From G963555815 sp965249615 [NCBI: bacterium] (GTDB taxonomy: Bacteria; UBA8248; JACPRG01), in the NCBI GenBank assembly GCA_965249615.1, contig CBDFMI010000006.1, forward strand, positions 620,001-684,000: 64,000 nt of DNA. The letters run 5' to 3'. The notes below the pieces were generated by a model that was not told the DNA's origin, did not search any database, and worked only from the letters and a program-made list of their open reading frames with translations. Below, in pieces: positions 49,639-57,778 of the stretch; the first letter of the stretch is position 1; each line of letters opens with the position of its first letter. The translations under genes were made by a program, and so were the position numbers.

Positions 49639-50055
49639 ATGACGGTTGAAGGGCCAAAGGAGTGGTATTTTGCTTGCAAGGCAAGCCAGATTGGGGAAGA
49701 CCGCCAAAAAATGCAAGTTCACGTATTTAATACAGAAGTGCTTATCATAAACGCTGGCGGCGCTTACCATGCGATGGAGCCATGGTGTCCTCATAACGCG
49801 ACGCCACTGGTTCATGGGCACGTGAAGAAGGATCCTGAGTCGCTGACTCTGGTCTGCGCCGAACATGCAATGCAGATCGATATAAAAACGGGGAAAAACC
49901 TATGCGGCCCATACGGGTCCGAGAGCGGGCATTTGGGACAAGTCTGGACGTATCCGACTAAGGTTGAAAATGGAAGAATTTATGTTCGGCTAAAGAAAGA
50001 CTCCGAAAAAGAAGAGCATTATAGGAGCTTAGAGATTCCTTTTAAAACGCAGTAA
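49639..50055 (+). CDS. Small Rieske-type [2Fe-2S] protein with atypical second box
   Basis: A 138-residue Rieske domain. Cluster ligands are C50 and H52 (CPHNATPL) and C73 and H76 (CAEHAMQID). In most Rieske ferredoxins the second box is CPWHG or CPLHG; here the residues around the His are AEHAM. No signal peptide or membrane anchor is visible. GGGAGG lies upstream of the ATG. Low GC like the molybdopterin gene before it, suggesting the two arrived as a unit. It probably shuttles electrons to or from that enzyme. Confidence 0.82.
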   Translation: MTVEGPKEWYFACKASQIGEDRQKMQVHVFNTEVLIINAGGAYHAMEPWCPHNATPLVHGHVKKDPESLTLVCAEHAMQIDIKTGKNLCGPYGSESGHLGQVWTYPTKVENGRIYVRLKKDSEKEEHYRSLEIPFKTQ

Positions 50056-50106
50056 GGCATTGTCAGATTAACAGGGCATGAGCTGGCTGATCGGAAAGGA
50101 GGGCCG

Positions 50107-51294
50107 TTGGGACCGCTTGAAGGCATCCGCGTCTTGGACCTATCCCAGGCGGCGACCGGCCCTTACTGCACCATGCTCCTTGGAGACCTTGGGGCGGAGG
50201 TCATCAAGGTGGAGCGGCCGGGACGGGGAGATGACACCCGCCAGTGGGGGCCCCCCTTCATCGAAGGGGAGAGCGCCTATTTCCTCAGCCTCAACCGGAA
50301 CAAAAAGAGCCTCAGTCTGAACCTCAAGCATCCGGAGGGGCTAAAAATCGCCTTGGAGCTTGCCAGGCGCTCGGATGTCCTCGTCGAGAATTTCAGGCCC
50401 GACACCCTGGAGAGACTCGGGCTGGGGTATCAAGCCCTTTCGGTCATGAACCCCCGCCTCATCTACTGTTCCATCTCAGCCTTCGGACCGACAGGACCTT
50501 ATCGGAATTATGCCGGCTACGACGTCATACTCTCGGCCCTGGGCGGGCTCATGGGCATCACGGGCGAGAAAGACCGACCCCCCTGCAAGGTGGGCGTCGC
50601 CGTCACCGACGTGTCGACCGGGATCATGGCCCAGGGGGCCATCTCGGCGGCCCTCTATGCCAGAGAGAAGACGGGGAAGGGACAGAGGATCGACCTCTCC
50701 CTCCTTGAGACTCAGGTCTCCGTCCTCATCAATCAAGCGAGCAATTACCTCCTGGCCGGGATAATCCCCCAACGCGCGGGAAGCCACCACCCCTCCATCG
50801 TTCCCTATCAGGCTTTCAAGGCCAAAGATATCTATGTCACGGTCGGGGCGGCAAATGACGAGCTTTTCCGAAAGCTCTGCAACGTCCTGGACATCCCCGA
50901 GGTGGCTAAGGACCCACGCTTTCGGACCAATCCGGACCGAGTGAAGAACCGGGACCCCCTGGAGGAGATCCTGCAGGAGAGGATCAAGACAAAGACAGCG
51001 GCCGAGTGGTTCCAGATCCTCTCTTCGGCCGGGGTCCCCTGCGGCCCCGTCAATACCCTCGACCGGGTCTTTCAGGACCCCCAGGTCCTCCACCGGAAGA
51101 TGGTCGAGGAAGTTGACCACACGAGGGCCGGTCGGATCCGCCTCGTGGGCCTCCCCGTGAAATTCACGGATACCCCCGCTGAGATCCGGACACCTCCTCC
51201 AGTCCTGGGGGAGCACACACAGGAGGTCCTCCAGGGGCTTCTGGGTTATGACCCGGCCCAGATCGAAAAGTTAAGGGAGGAGGGCGCCATCTGA
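50107..51294 (+). CDS. Class III (CaiB/BaiF/Frc) CoA-transferase
   Basis: A 395-residue family III CoA transferase. LEGIRVLDLSQAATGPYCTMLLGDLGAEVIKVE is the N-terminal hallmark, followed by VLVENFRPDTLERLGLGY, CSISAFGPTGPY and the catalytic Asp in VAVTDVSTGIMAQGAI. The C-terminal part is GVPCGPVNTLDRVFQDPQ. It swaps CoA between two acids, acceptor unknown. TTG start with AAAGGAGG upstream. Base composition returns to the native style here. It could activate the acid made by the nitrilase and amidase, but that is inference from position only. Confidence 0.9.
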   Translation: MGPLEGIRVLDLSQAATGPYCTMLLGDLGAEVIKVERPGRGDDTRQWGPPFIEGESAYFLSLNRNKKSLSLNLKHPEGLKIALELARRSDVLVENFRPDTLERLGLGYQALSVMNPRLIYCSISAFGPTGPYRNYAGYDVILSALGGLMGITGEKDRPPCKVGVAVTDVSTGIMAQGAISAALYAREKTGKGQRIDLSLLETQVSVLINQASNYLLAGIIPQRAGSHHPSIVPYQAFKAKDIYVTVGAANDELFRKLCNVLDIPEVAKDPRFRTNPDRVKNRDPLEEILQERIKTKTAAEWFQILSSAGVPCGPVNTLDRVFQDPQVLHRKMVEEVDHTRAGRIRLVGLPVKFTDTPAEIRTPPPVLGEHTQEVLQGLLGYDPAQIEKLREEGAI

Positions 51295-51410
51295 AGATTG
51301 AAGGTCTCCCTGTCTGGTTGACCTGAGAGCACGGTCATGTTAATGAACATTGAAGCGCGAAGGGGCCCCGAAAGGCTTGATTTGAAACCTCCTAAGGATT
51401 TTATGTGAAG

Positions 51411-51482
<72 letters not shown>

Positions 51483-51577
51483 CCCCTCTTTTCAATCACT
51501 CGTACTCCCCCAAACCGAGAAGAAACGAAAAGCCTGAGAGGCGCCTTTCGGGTATAATCAGGCCAAAGGAGCAAAAG

Positions 51578-52549
51578 ATGCCCGTGCGCCATTTTCGCCT
51601 TCAGACCTTGATCGTTTCTTTTTCCATCCTTTTTGCGTCTCTTGCTCTTTCCCAAGAAGTCCGGATCCTTGAGGGGCATGAAGATCCGGTCGGCGCCGTT
51701 TCCTTCTCGCCCGACGGTCGTCTTCTAGCCTCTGGAGGAAACGACGGAACAGTCCTTCTCTGGGACATTTCGTCTGGGAGCGAACCCATGCGCCTGAGGG
51801 GGCATGGAAAGATGGTTTCGGCCGTCTCCTTCTCACCCGATGGCCGCCTCCTGGCCTCTGGATCTGATGACCAGACCATCCGCCTCTGGGAAGTCTCGAC
51901 AGGAAAAGAGTTAACGCGTCTTGAGGGGCATAGAGGTAGGGTCCGCTCGGTCTCCTTTTCGCCCGATGGCCGCCTCCTCGCCTCTGGCTCATTTGACGAG
52001 ACCGTCGGTCTCTGGGACATGTCCTCAGGGAGGCCGCTGATACGCCTGGAGGGGCATGGAGATGTGGTTAACTCTGTCTCCTTTTCGCCCGATGGGCGCC
52101 TCCTGGCTTCGGGGGCGTGGGACAAAACCGTCCGCCTGTGGGAGGTGTCCTCAGGAACCGCTCTAAGCCGTATTGAGGGGCATGACGGCTATGTCCTGTC
52201 CGTCGCCTTTTCGCCTGATGGCGGCCTTCTGGCCTCTGGATCGAGTGACAAGATCATCCGCCTCTGGGACGTGTCCTCGGGGAGGGAGCTGAGACGCCTT
52301 GAGGGGCATGAAGATATGGTCAACTCCGTCACCTTCTCGCCCGACGGCAGTCTCCTGGCATCAGCGGCAGCTGACGGGACCATCCGCATCTGGGGGGTCT
52401 CTACGGGCAGAGAGCTGGTAAAATTTGAGGGGAATGGAGATTCGGTCTTCGTCTTTGCCATCTCCTTCTCGCCTGATGGCCGCTTTCTGGCCTCCGGATC
52501 GAGTGACAAGATGGTCCGCCTCTGGAAAGTTTCCGTGAGACCCTCCTGA
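51578..52549 (+). CDS. Exported WD40 seven-bladed beta-propeller protein
   Basis: A 323-residue protein. After a signal peptide (FRLQTLIVSFSILFASLALS) it consists almost only of seven WD40 repeats, one complete propeller. Each repeat reads GHxxxVxSVSFSPDGRLLASGSxDxTxRLWxxSSGxxLxRLE. Repeat starts are exactly 126 bases apart (51668, 51794, 51920, 52046, 52172, 52298, 52424). The last blade has two extra residues and a diverged N-terminal edge. Propellers act as binding platforms; no partner is evident. The next gene starts within 10 bases. Confidence 0.93.
   Translation: MPVRHFRLQTLIVSFSILFASLALSQEVRILEGHEDPVGAVSFSPDGRLLASGGNDGTVLLWDISSGSEPMRLRGHGKMVSAVSFSPDGRLLASGSDDQTIRLWEVSTGKELTRLEGHRGRVRSVSFSPDGRLLASGSFDETVGLWDMSSGRPLIRLEGHGDVVNSVSFSPDGRLLASGAWDKTVRLWEVSSGTALSRIEGHDGYVLSVAFSPDGGLLASGSSDKIIRLWDVSSGRELRRLEGHEDMVNSVTFSPDGSLLASAAADGTIRIWGVSTGRELVKFEGNGDSVFVFAISFSPDGRFLASGSSDKMVRLWKVSVRPS
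51668..52549 (+). repeat. Seven tandem 126-bp WD40-coding repeats
   Basis: The unit length is 126 bases in every step. The SFSPDGRLLASG segment is encoded by almost the same bases in each unit, indicating recent duplication or ongoing conversion between blades. Confidence 0.9.
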
Positions 52550-52556
52550 GCAAAAA

Positions 52557-53486
52557 GTGCCAAAGAAAATCTCTGTAAAGTCAGTTGGAAAGCAAATTGC
52601 GAAAAAGCTCTTCCACCCTGTCCATCTGTTTCGTTTCCTGCGCCTCTTAGGAAAAACCAATCGTTCCAGCAGGGCCCGTGACGACGCCCAACTAAAACTC
52701 TACTCGCAAGTCCTATCGTCGCCTTTTCTCCACTATGGCCACTTTGACGACCCCGCCGTTGCCCCGGAAGAAATCAGCCTTCGTGACCTTCAAAAGGCCC
52801 AGCTTCGCTATGCGGAGCTGCTGTTGGACGACATTGTGGACAAAGACTCTCCGATCCTCGACGTGGGCTCGGGCCTGGGGGGATTGATAAGCCTTCTTCT
52901 TCAGCGGAAATTGATGCCTGTCGCGCTGACGCCCGATGCCTCGCAGATTCAACACATTATGAAGACTTATCCGAATGTTCCGCTGATCGAAGAAAAATTT
53001 GAGACCATGCCCGTGGATGATTTCCGGCATTATTTCGGCACCGTCATCATGGCAGAGTCCTTACAGTATCTGAAGCTGGACGCGGCCCTGTCTGACGTTG
53101 AAGCGATCTTGAAACCCGATGGGTGTTGGATAATCAGTGACTATTTTCGTGTCGAGGAGGGCCACGGAAAATCAGGTCATCAGTGGGAAGTTTTCAGGCA
53201 GAAGCTGCGGGAAAGGGGATGGGAGATCACTAACCAACGGGACATTACGGAGAACGTATTGCCAACGCTGGCTTGCGCGTATATGTGGGGCAAAAAGCTC
53301 GGACCTCCTCTTCTGACGTTTGCGCTGAAAAAACTTCACACGAAGAGACCGGCTTTTCATTACTTGGTCCGAGAAACGGTAGAAGATTTGGAGGTCTATC
53401 TGACGGATCAGCTCGATATCGTCAATCCACAATCCTTCGCGCGTGGGAAGAAATACGTACAACTCGTTGTTAAGAGAAGTGAATGA
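52557..53486 (+). CDS. Class I SAM-dependent methyltransferase
   Basis: A 309-residue protein from a GTG start 8 bases after the WD40 gene. A basic, helical N-terminus (PKKISVKSVGKQIAKKLFHPVHLFRFLR) precedes the fold: SPILDVGSGLGGLISLLLQR is motif I, VALTPDASQIQHI motif II and GTVIMAESLQYL the post-II strand. LHYGHFDD at about 56-63 recalls methyltransferases of the cyclopropane synthase type. The GC content is lower than its neighbours. The C-terminus (VEDLEVYLTDQLDIV) is unremarkable. Substrate unknown. Confidence 0.75.
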   Translation: MPKKISVKSVGKQIAKKLFHPVHLFRFLRLLGKTNRSSRARDDAQLKLYSQVLSSPFLHYGHFDDPAVAPEEISLRDLQKAQLRYAELLLDDIVDKDSPILDVGSGLGGLISLLLQRKLMPVALTPDASQIQHIMKTYPNVPLIEEKFETMPVDDFRHYFGTVIMAESLQYLKLDAALSDVEAILKPDGCWIISDYFRVEEGHGKSGHQWEVFRQKLRERGWEITNQRDITENVLPTLACAYMWGKKLGPPLLTFALKKLHTKRPAFHYLVRETVEDLEVYLTDQLDIVNPQSFARGKKYVQLVVKRSE

Positions 53487-53608
53487 GGTCATCCAAGGTG
53501 TCCTCCGCCCGCCTCGGCCGATAGCCGGGTGTCGTCTCAGGGTCGCTATTTTTTTGATCTTGCGCTTTTGGGCAGTCTGGGCTAATCTCAATGAGGGTTT
53601 GAATGACA

Positions 53609-53653
53609 TTCATAACCAGTGAGTTATGGGTTCAAATCCCATCGTCGGCCCCA
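53609..53653 (+). pseudogene. tRNA 3'-half remnant (anticodon loop to CCA)
   Basis: From TTCATAA (an anticodon loop with CAT) the sequence follows a tRNA exactly: stem CCAGT, five-base variable loop, T-arm ATGGG-TTCAAAT-CCCAT, acceptor CGTCGGC, discriminator C and encoded CCA. The matching 5' acceptor (GCCGACG) and anticodon stem (ACTGG) are missing. Aligned with the tRNA-Thr 3' half (51441-51482), 31 of 42 positions match and all 11 differences are transitions. It could be an attachment-site scar or a decayed tRNA. Confidence 0.7.
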
Positions 53654-53676
53654 TTTTCCGGAGAGGAGGGTTTTTA

Positions 53677-55653
53677 GTGACCCTGCCGTTTAGAAGGGTC
53701 TTCAGCGGGGGTTTCAAGGGGTCCATCTGCGCGCCGAGTCTTCTGGGACTCCTTCTCCTCATGGGGGCCGGGCTTGCCCAGGCCCAACTGGAGCCTCCTT
53801 CGACGCAAGAGGCAGTGAAGGAGCCCGGGGGCCCTGTCGATTATCCTTCCGCCTTCAGGAGAATGGCCGAGAAGCTGGAGGGGCAGTTTCCAGCTGTAGA
53901 CGGTTTGGTTGCATCCATTCGCGGAGAGGACATCTTCCTGACCCTGGGCGAGGCGAGTCACATTCGTTCGGGAACAGAGCTTTCGGTCTATCGAGAGCTC
54001 GGCAGCTTCAAGCATCCCGCTACAGGTCAGGTCCTGGGCAGTTTTGAGGAGGAGCTCGGGGTCCTGGTGATCCAGGAAGTCCGGGAACAGTTCTCGGTGG
54101 CCCGCCTCAAGACGCCCTCTGAGTTTGAGATCCAGGAGGGAGACCGAGTGCGGATCACATCGGCGAAAGTCCGCCTCGCCGTCCTCCCCTTTGAGAATCT
54201 GACGGGTCAGCGTCTGAACCTGGACACCCTCACGTTTGGCCTTGCGTCGGCCGTAGCCGGGGTCGGGCGTTTTGAAGTCTTTGACGCCGATAAGCTCCAG
54301 GTTTGGCTCCTGGAGATGAGGGTCTCGGTGGCCGAGGCAACGAGCCCGGAGAACCTCCCGCGTCTGCAGCAGTTCGTCCGGGCTGATTTTCTCCTGAAGA
54401 ATACCGTCCGCCTCGTCCAGGACCGCCAGGTCATCGAGAGCCAGCTTGTCGACGCCGAGGACGGACGTCCTGGTGAGACCCAGCTGGCCGTTGTCCGGGA
54501 CCTCCCCCAGGTGGCCAGTGCCCCCGCCGCCCGAACATTCCCAATCCCCCGTCAAGGGGAGGAGGCAATAGCCCCCGATCACTTGGGAGTGAACCCCAAC
54601 TTTCTCCTGAGAAAGGACCTTCCAGATAATAGGGGGGTCAACCGAAGCCAGACTTTCGAATGGGTTGCGGCGGGTATGACGACCGGGGATTTTGACGGAG
54701 ATGGCCGCGTAGAGGTCGCCTTCATACACGATAACCGCCTCCGCATCTACCGCTGGGAGGGAGGCCGCCTGATCGAGGAATTTCTTTACAAGGGGGGCAT
54801 CTCTGACCGTTTCCTCGCCGTTGACTCGATAGATCTCGACGGAAGCGGAGTCCCGGAGATCTATGTCACCAACCGGCGACACCCTAACGTTCTCTCCTTT
54901 GTACTGGAGCACCGGAACGGCAAATATGAGGTCATCGCCTCCAGACTATCGGTCTTCTTCCGGGCCATCGAGCCCATGGGGCGTCCTCCGATGCTCATCG
55001 GGCAGAATCAGGGAGTGGCCAGGGCTTTCCACGGAGACGTCGACCGCTACGGATGGGAGGGCGACAAGCTCGTGGCCAAGGAGTCCCTTCGGCTCCCAAG
55101 GGGGGGCGAGGTCTATGGGTTCAACCTCTGGGATGTGGACGAAGACGGGATTGAAGAGGTGGTGGAGGTGACGAGGGATGAGAACCTGACCATTTCGCGG
55201 CGAGATGGGGAGGAGATCTGGCGGGGAGGCGACAAGATAGGAGTCTCCCTGATCGAGTTTCGCCATGACCCCACCCTGCGTGCGTCCACGGAGCCCAGTG
55301 CCCTTGATTCAGACGTCCGTCCCATCTACCTCCCTATTCGGGGCCGCCTCCTTCTTCGAGACCTCAACGGGAGCGGAAGGCCGAGCCTTTTGGTGCCGGT
55401 TAACCTGCGCCGGCTGGAGTTCGTCTCTTCATCAGGTTATAAGGATGCCGAGCTCGTCGCCATGGCCTGGGATGGGCAGGGGCTCTCAGAGCAGTGGCGA
55501 TCGCGAAAGGTAGGCGGGATTATTGCGGACTACGGCTTTGGCGACCTCGATGGCGATGGGTCGGAAGAGCTCATTCTGGCCGTCATCACTAAAAAACTTC
55601 TCACCCTGGACGAGGGCGTCAGCCGGGCTGTGGTCTATTCCCTCAGCCAGTAG
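53677..55653 (+). CDS. Exported FG-GAP/VCBS repeat protein with TolB/CsgG-like N-terminal domain
   Basis: A 658-residue protein from the GTG at 53677 (GGAGAGGAGGG upstream). A signal peptide (SLLGLLLLMGAGLAQAQ) is followed by a region with AVLPFENLTGQ, the strand seen in CsgG/TolB/FlgT-like assembly proteins (about 165-260). The C-terminal half has five calcium-loop repeats of FG-GAP type: GDFDGDGRVEVAF, IDLDGSGVPEIYV, WDVDEDGIEEVVEV, DLNGSGRPSLLVP and GDLDGDGSEELILA. The pattern suggests an envelope scaffold. The longer ORF start at 53626 lies in the tRNA remnant and is rejected. Confidence 0.82.
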   Translation: MTLPFRRVFSGGFKGSICAPSLLGLLLLMGAGLAQAQLEPPSTQEAVKEPGGPVDYPSAFRRMAEKLEGQFPAVDGLVASIRGEDIFLTLGEASHIRSGTELSVYRELGSFKHPATGQVLGSFEEELGVLVIQEVREQFSVARLKTPSEFEIQEGDRVRITSAKVRLAVLPFENLTGQRLNLDTLTFGLASAVAGVGRFEVFDADKLQVWLLEMRVSVAEATSPENLPRLQQFVRADFLLKNTVRLVQDRQVIESQLVDAEDGRPGETQLAVVRDLPQVASAPAARTFPIPRQGEEAIAPDHLGVNPNFLLRKDLPDNRGVNRSQTFEWVAAGMTTGDFDGDGRVEVAFIHDNRLRIYRWEGGRLIEEFLYKGGISDRFLAVDSIDLDGSGVPEIYVTNRRHPNVLSFVLEHRNGKYEVIASRLSVFFRAIEPMGRPPMLIGQNQGVARAFHGDVDRYGWEGDKLVAKESLRLPRGGEVYGFNLWDVDEDGIEEVVEVTRDENLTISRRDGEEIWRGGDKIGVSLIEFRHDPTLRASTEPSALDSDVRPIYLPIRGRLLLRDLNGSGRPSLLVPVNLRRLEFVSSSGYKDAELVAMAWDGQGLSEQWRSRKVGGIIADYGFGDLDGDGSEELILAVITKKLLTLDEGVSRAVVYSLSQ

Positions 55654-55711
55654 CCCCTCGGCGATGGAGGGAAAAGCCCCACTGGTGGCGGGAAACTCCG
55701 GAAAAAATAGC

Positions 55712-55741
55712 TTGACAAAGGATTTTCCTGGATGCTACAAA
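55712..55741 (+). promoter_or_regulatory. Candidate sigma70 promoter of the first porin
   Basis: TTGACA (55712-55717), 18-base spacer, TACAAA (55736-55741). It implies a 5' leader of about 330 bases, long for a porin mRNA. The leader also holds the small ORF at 55983. Confidence 0.6.
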
Positions 55742-55982
55742 TTGTCCGATTCTGGAGTGGAGCGGTTCGTGAGAGGGGGGCCCTGTAGGCCGTGGTTGGA
55801 AGTCGGCCGGGCTGCCTTGAAGGACCACGACCTCCAGTGCGGGTTTTTTGGCAGAGTTAGAGGATTTTAGAAGAAGGAGGGGAAGGGCAGGTCCCCTGTA
55901 GATAAATCCAGTGGGGGGGTCCTTTAGGCCTTCCGGGAGCTCAGGTTTAAGGGTTTACAAAATGGCATGTCAAAAGGAGGTG

Positions 55983-56078
55983 ATGTCAGGGAGGCAAGCC
56001 TTGAGGGAAGTTGTCTTTTTTGGGGGTGGATTGAGATTTCGCAGCAATGACGATCCATCTACCGGTGGGAGGTGCTAA
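55983..56078 (+). CDS. Possible 31-codon leader ORF upstream of the first porin
   Basis: AAAGGAGGTGAT (55973-55984) is complementary over 12 bases to the 16S 3' end and runs into an ATG at 55983. That ATG opens a 31-codon ORF (MSGRQALREVVFFGGGLRFR, then SNDDPSTGGRC). Its TAA abuts the porin ATG and the two are in frame. The Shine-Dalgarno is too close to the ATG for efficient initiation, so it may instead be a ribosome docking site. No known leader peptide is recognised. Confidence 0.35.
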   Translation: MSGRQALREVVFFGGGLRFRSNDDPSTGGRC

Positions 56079-57605
56079 ATGTTTAAAAAGCTCTTAGGAG
56101 TTGCCCTGGTGCTGGCGATGGCGGCAGTGTTTGCCGCGCCGGCCTCAGCGGCTGACTTCTCGTTTAGCGGGTGGTACAGGCTTCGTGCCATCGCGGCCGC
56201 CAACCAGGACCGCCTCGATACGCTCCCGCGAGGTGCGGGTGCCCGAGACGGTGTCCGGTATGTCGACTCGACGTTCTTCCTGAACTTCGATGCGAAGCAG
56301 GGTGACAACGTCGAGGGATTCGTCCAGATCAAGGCCCCTGAGTTCCAGAATGTGTGGGGGAATGGAGGACTCCAGTTCGGCGACGGCGCGTTTGGTGGAG
56401 GAACTACTCCGAGCTCAGGCACGAGCACATTCGATGCTATGGGTAACGTGTACTGGCTCCAGTTCAAAGTCCCCTTCCTCGCCGGTCCCTGGTTTATCAG
56501 GGCGGGGTTGGACGACATTCCCCTTCCCAAAGGAATCATTGCCTTCCTGCCTTTCTTTAAGGAGACAGGATTCCAGCTCTTTGGGAATGTGGGACCGGAC
56601 CTGGCACTACGGGGTGAGGCATTCAAGCGTGGCGAGGGTCAAGTCCAAAACGCCGACGATGACGACGTTTACACATTCCGGGGAACGTATTCCGGTCTGA
56701 GAAACGTCAGCCTAACCCTCTATGAGGTGTTCCAGTTTAAGAACCGGACCGTGACCACGGACGCGAACTTCAGTGACTACTGGACCGGGATCTCCACCGC
56801 GGCCCGCTACGGACGCTTCAACTCCACCTTCGACTTCGTCTACCTGACGGGGGACTGGGAATACAGCGCGGCCGGCGAAGCTGCTGCGAGCGGCGACACG
56901 GGTAAAACCCGTATCAACAGAGACCAGAACGTCAACGCGTGGGTCATCTGGTTGACGGGTGGAGTGACGCTGGGCCCTGTGAGTTTGACGGCTCAGTACC
57001 TCGAGGTCTCAGGTGACAAGGACCAAGAGGACAACACGCAGAACCAGTTCTACGGCATTGGGTGCCAGACGTCGGACAGCTTCTTCACCGGCGGATGTGA
57101 TGCCCGTGTCTTGGGACCGACTCAGCTCTGGTTCGGTAACAAGGATGGCCGCCACAACGGCGGTCTGGTGGCCGGTAGCCGTAACCTGGGTGGTAACACA
57201 GGTGGTGCTGGCGGCCGGTACTCCCGTGGAAACGGGAACCGTGTCTTCGCCTTTGACGCCTCTGTTAAGGCCCACCGGGACGTCACCTTCAACGGGACGC
57301 TCGGGTTCATCTGGTCACAGCACGCCAGGCCGGACCTTTCGGCAGCTGGCACTAACCCCTTTGTTCGGGACACCTACATCGGGACTGAGATCGACCTAAA
57401 CGTCGCCTGGACTCTCTATCCGGGCTTCTTAGTCGAGGGCGATTTCCAGTACCTGGCTGCTGGCGATTACGGGATCCTCCGGAACTCGATCGCTGGCCAG
57501 TCGCAGGTGACCGGCGCAACCCCCCTCCCTGGGGCGGTTACGCGCCTGACCAACTCCAACGACGATTCCTGGCAGGCCATGTTCACGATGCAGTGGTTCT
57601 TCTAG
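56079..57605 (+). CDS. Porin-like outer-membrane beta-barrel protein (paralog 1)
   Basis: A 508-residue outer-membrane protein. The signal peptide is FKKLLGVALVLAMAAVFAAPASA. The mature chain is alternating beta strands (FSFSGWYRLRAIAAANQDRL, VYWLQFKVPFLAGPWFIRAGLDD, VSLTAQYLEVSGDKDQEDNTQ) with aromatic girdles. It ends in WFF, the C-terminal Phe recognised by the BAM machinery. A Gly/Asn-rich loop (RNLGGNTGGAGGRYSRGNGNR) is conspicuous. GGGAGGTG precedes the ATG. It probably forms a diffusion channel. Its closest relative is the next gene. Confidence 0.85.
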   Translation: MFKKLLGVALVLAMAAVFAAPASAADFSFSGWYRLRAIAAANQDRLDTLPRGAGARDGVRYVDSTFFLNFDAKQGDNVEGFVQIKAPEFQNVWGNGGLQFGDGAFGGGTTPSSGTSTFDAMGNVYWLQFKVPFLAGPWFIRAGLDDIPLPKGIIAFLPFFKETGFQLFGNVGPDLALRGEAFKRGEGQVQNADDDDVYTFRGTYSGLRNVSLTLYEVFQFKNRTVTTDANFSDYWTGISTAARYGRFNSTFDFVYLTGDWEYSAAGEAAASGDTGKTRINRDQNVNAWVIWLTGGVTLGPVSLTAQYLEVSGDKDQEDNTQNQFYGIGCQTSDSFFTGGCDARVLGPTQLWFGNKDGRHNGGLVAGSRNLGGNTGGAGGRYSRGNGNRVFAFDASVKAHRDVTFNGTLGFIWSQHARPDLSAAGTNPFVRDTYIGTEIDLNVAWTLYPGFLVEGDFQYLAAGDYGILRNSIAGQSQVTGATPLPGAVTRLTNSNDDSWQAMFTMQWFF

Positions 57606-57648
57606 GATCTGACTTGGCGGCGGCCAGGAAGGCTGCTTAAGTCAAAAG

Positions 57649-57686
57649 GCCCGGGGTGAGACGAATTTCGCCCCGGGCTTTTTTTT
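57649..57686 (+). terminator. Rho-independent terminator after porin 1
   Basis: GCCCGGGG (57649-57656) pairs perfectly with CCCCGGGC (57671-57678), followed by eight T. Confidence 0.93.
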
Positions 57687-57778
57687 GTCTCGACTCGACT
57701 GCCAGAGAAGTAAGCTTGTGGTGTGCAGGTCGAGAGTCCGTGGCACTGGGGATCTGTCTGACGGGTCGAAGGCCCAGT

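Noticed and set aside
51668-52549. The 126-base tandem repeats as a CRISPR array
   Set aside because: They are in-frame WD40 blades without separate spacers. No CRISPR array or cas gene was seen in the window.
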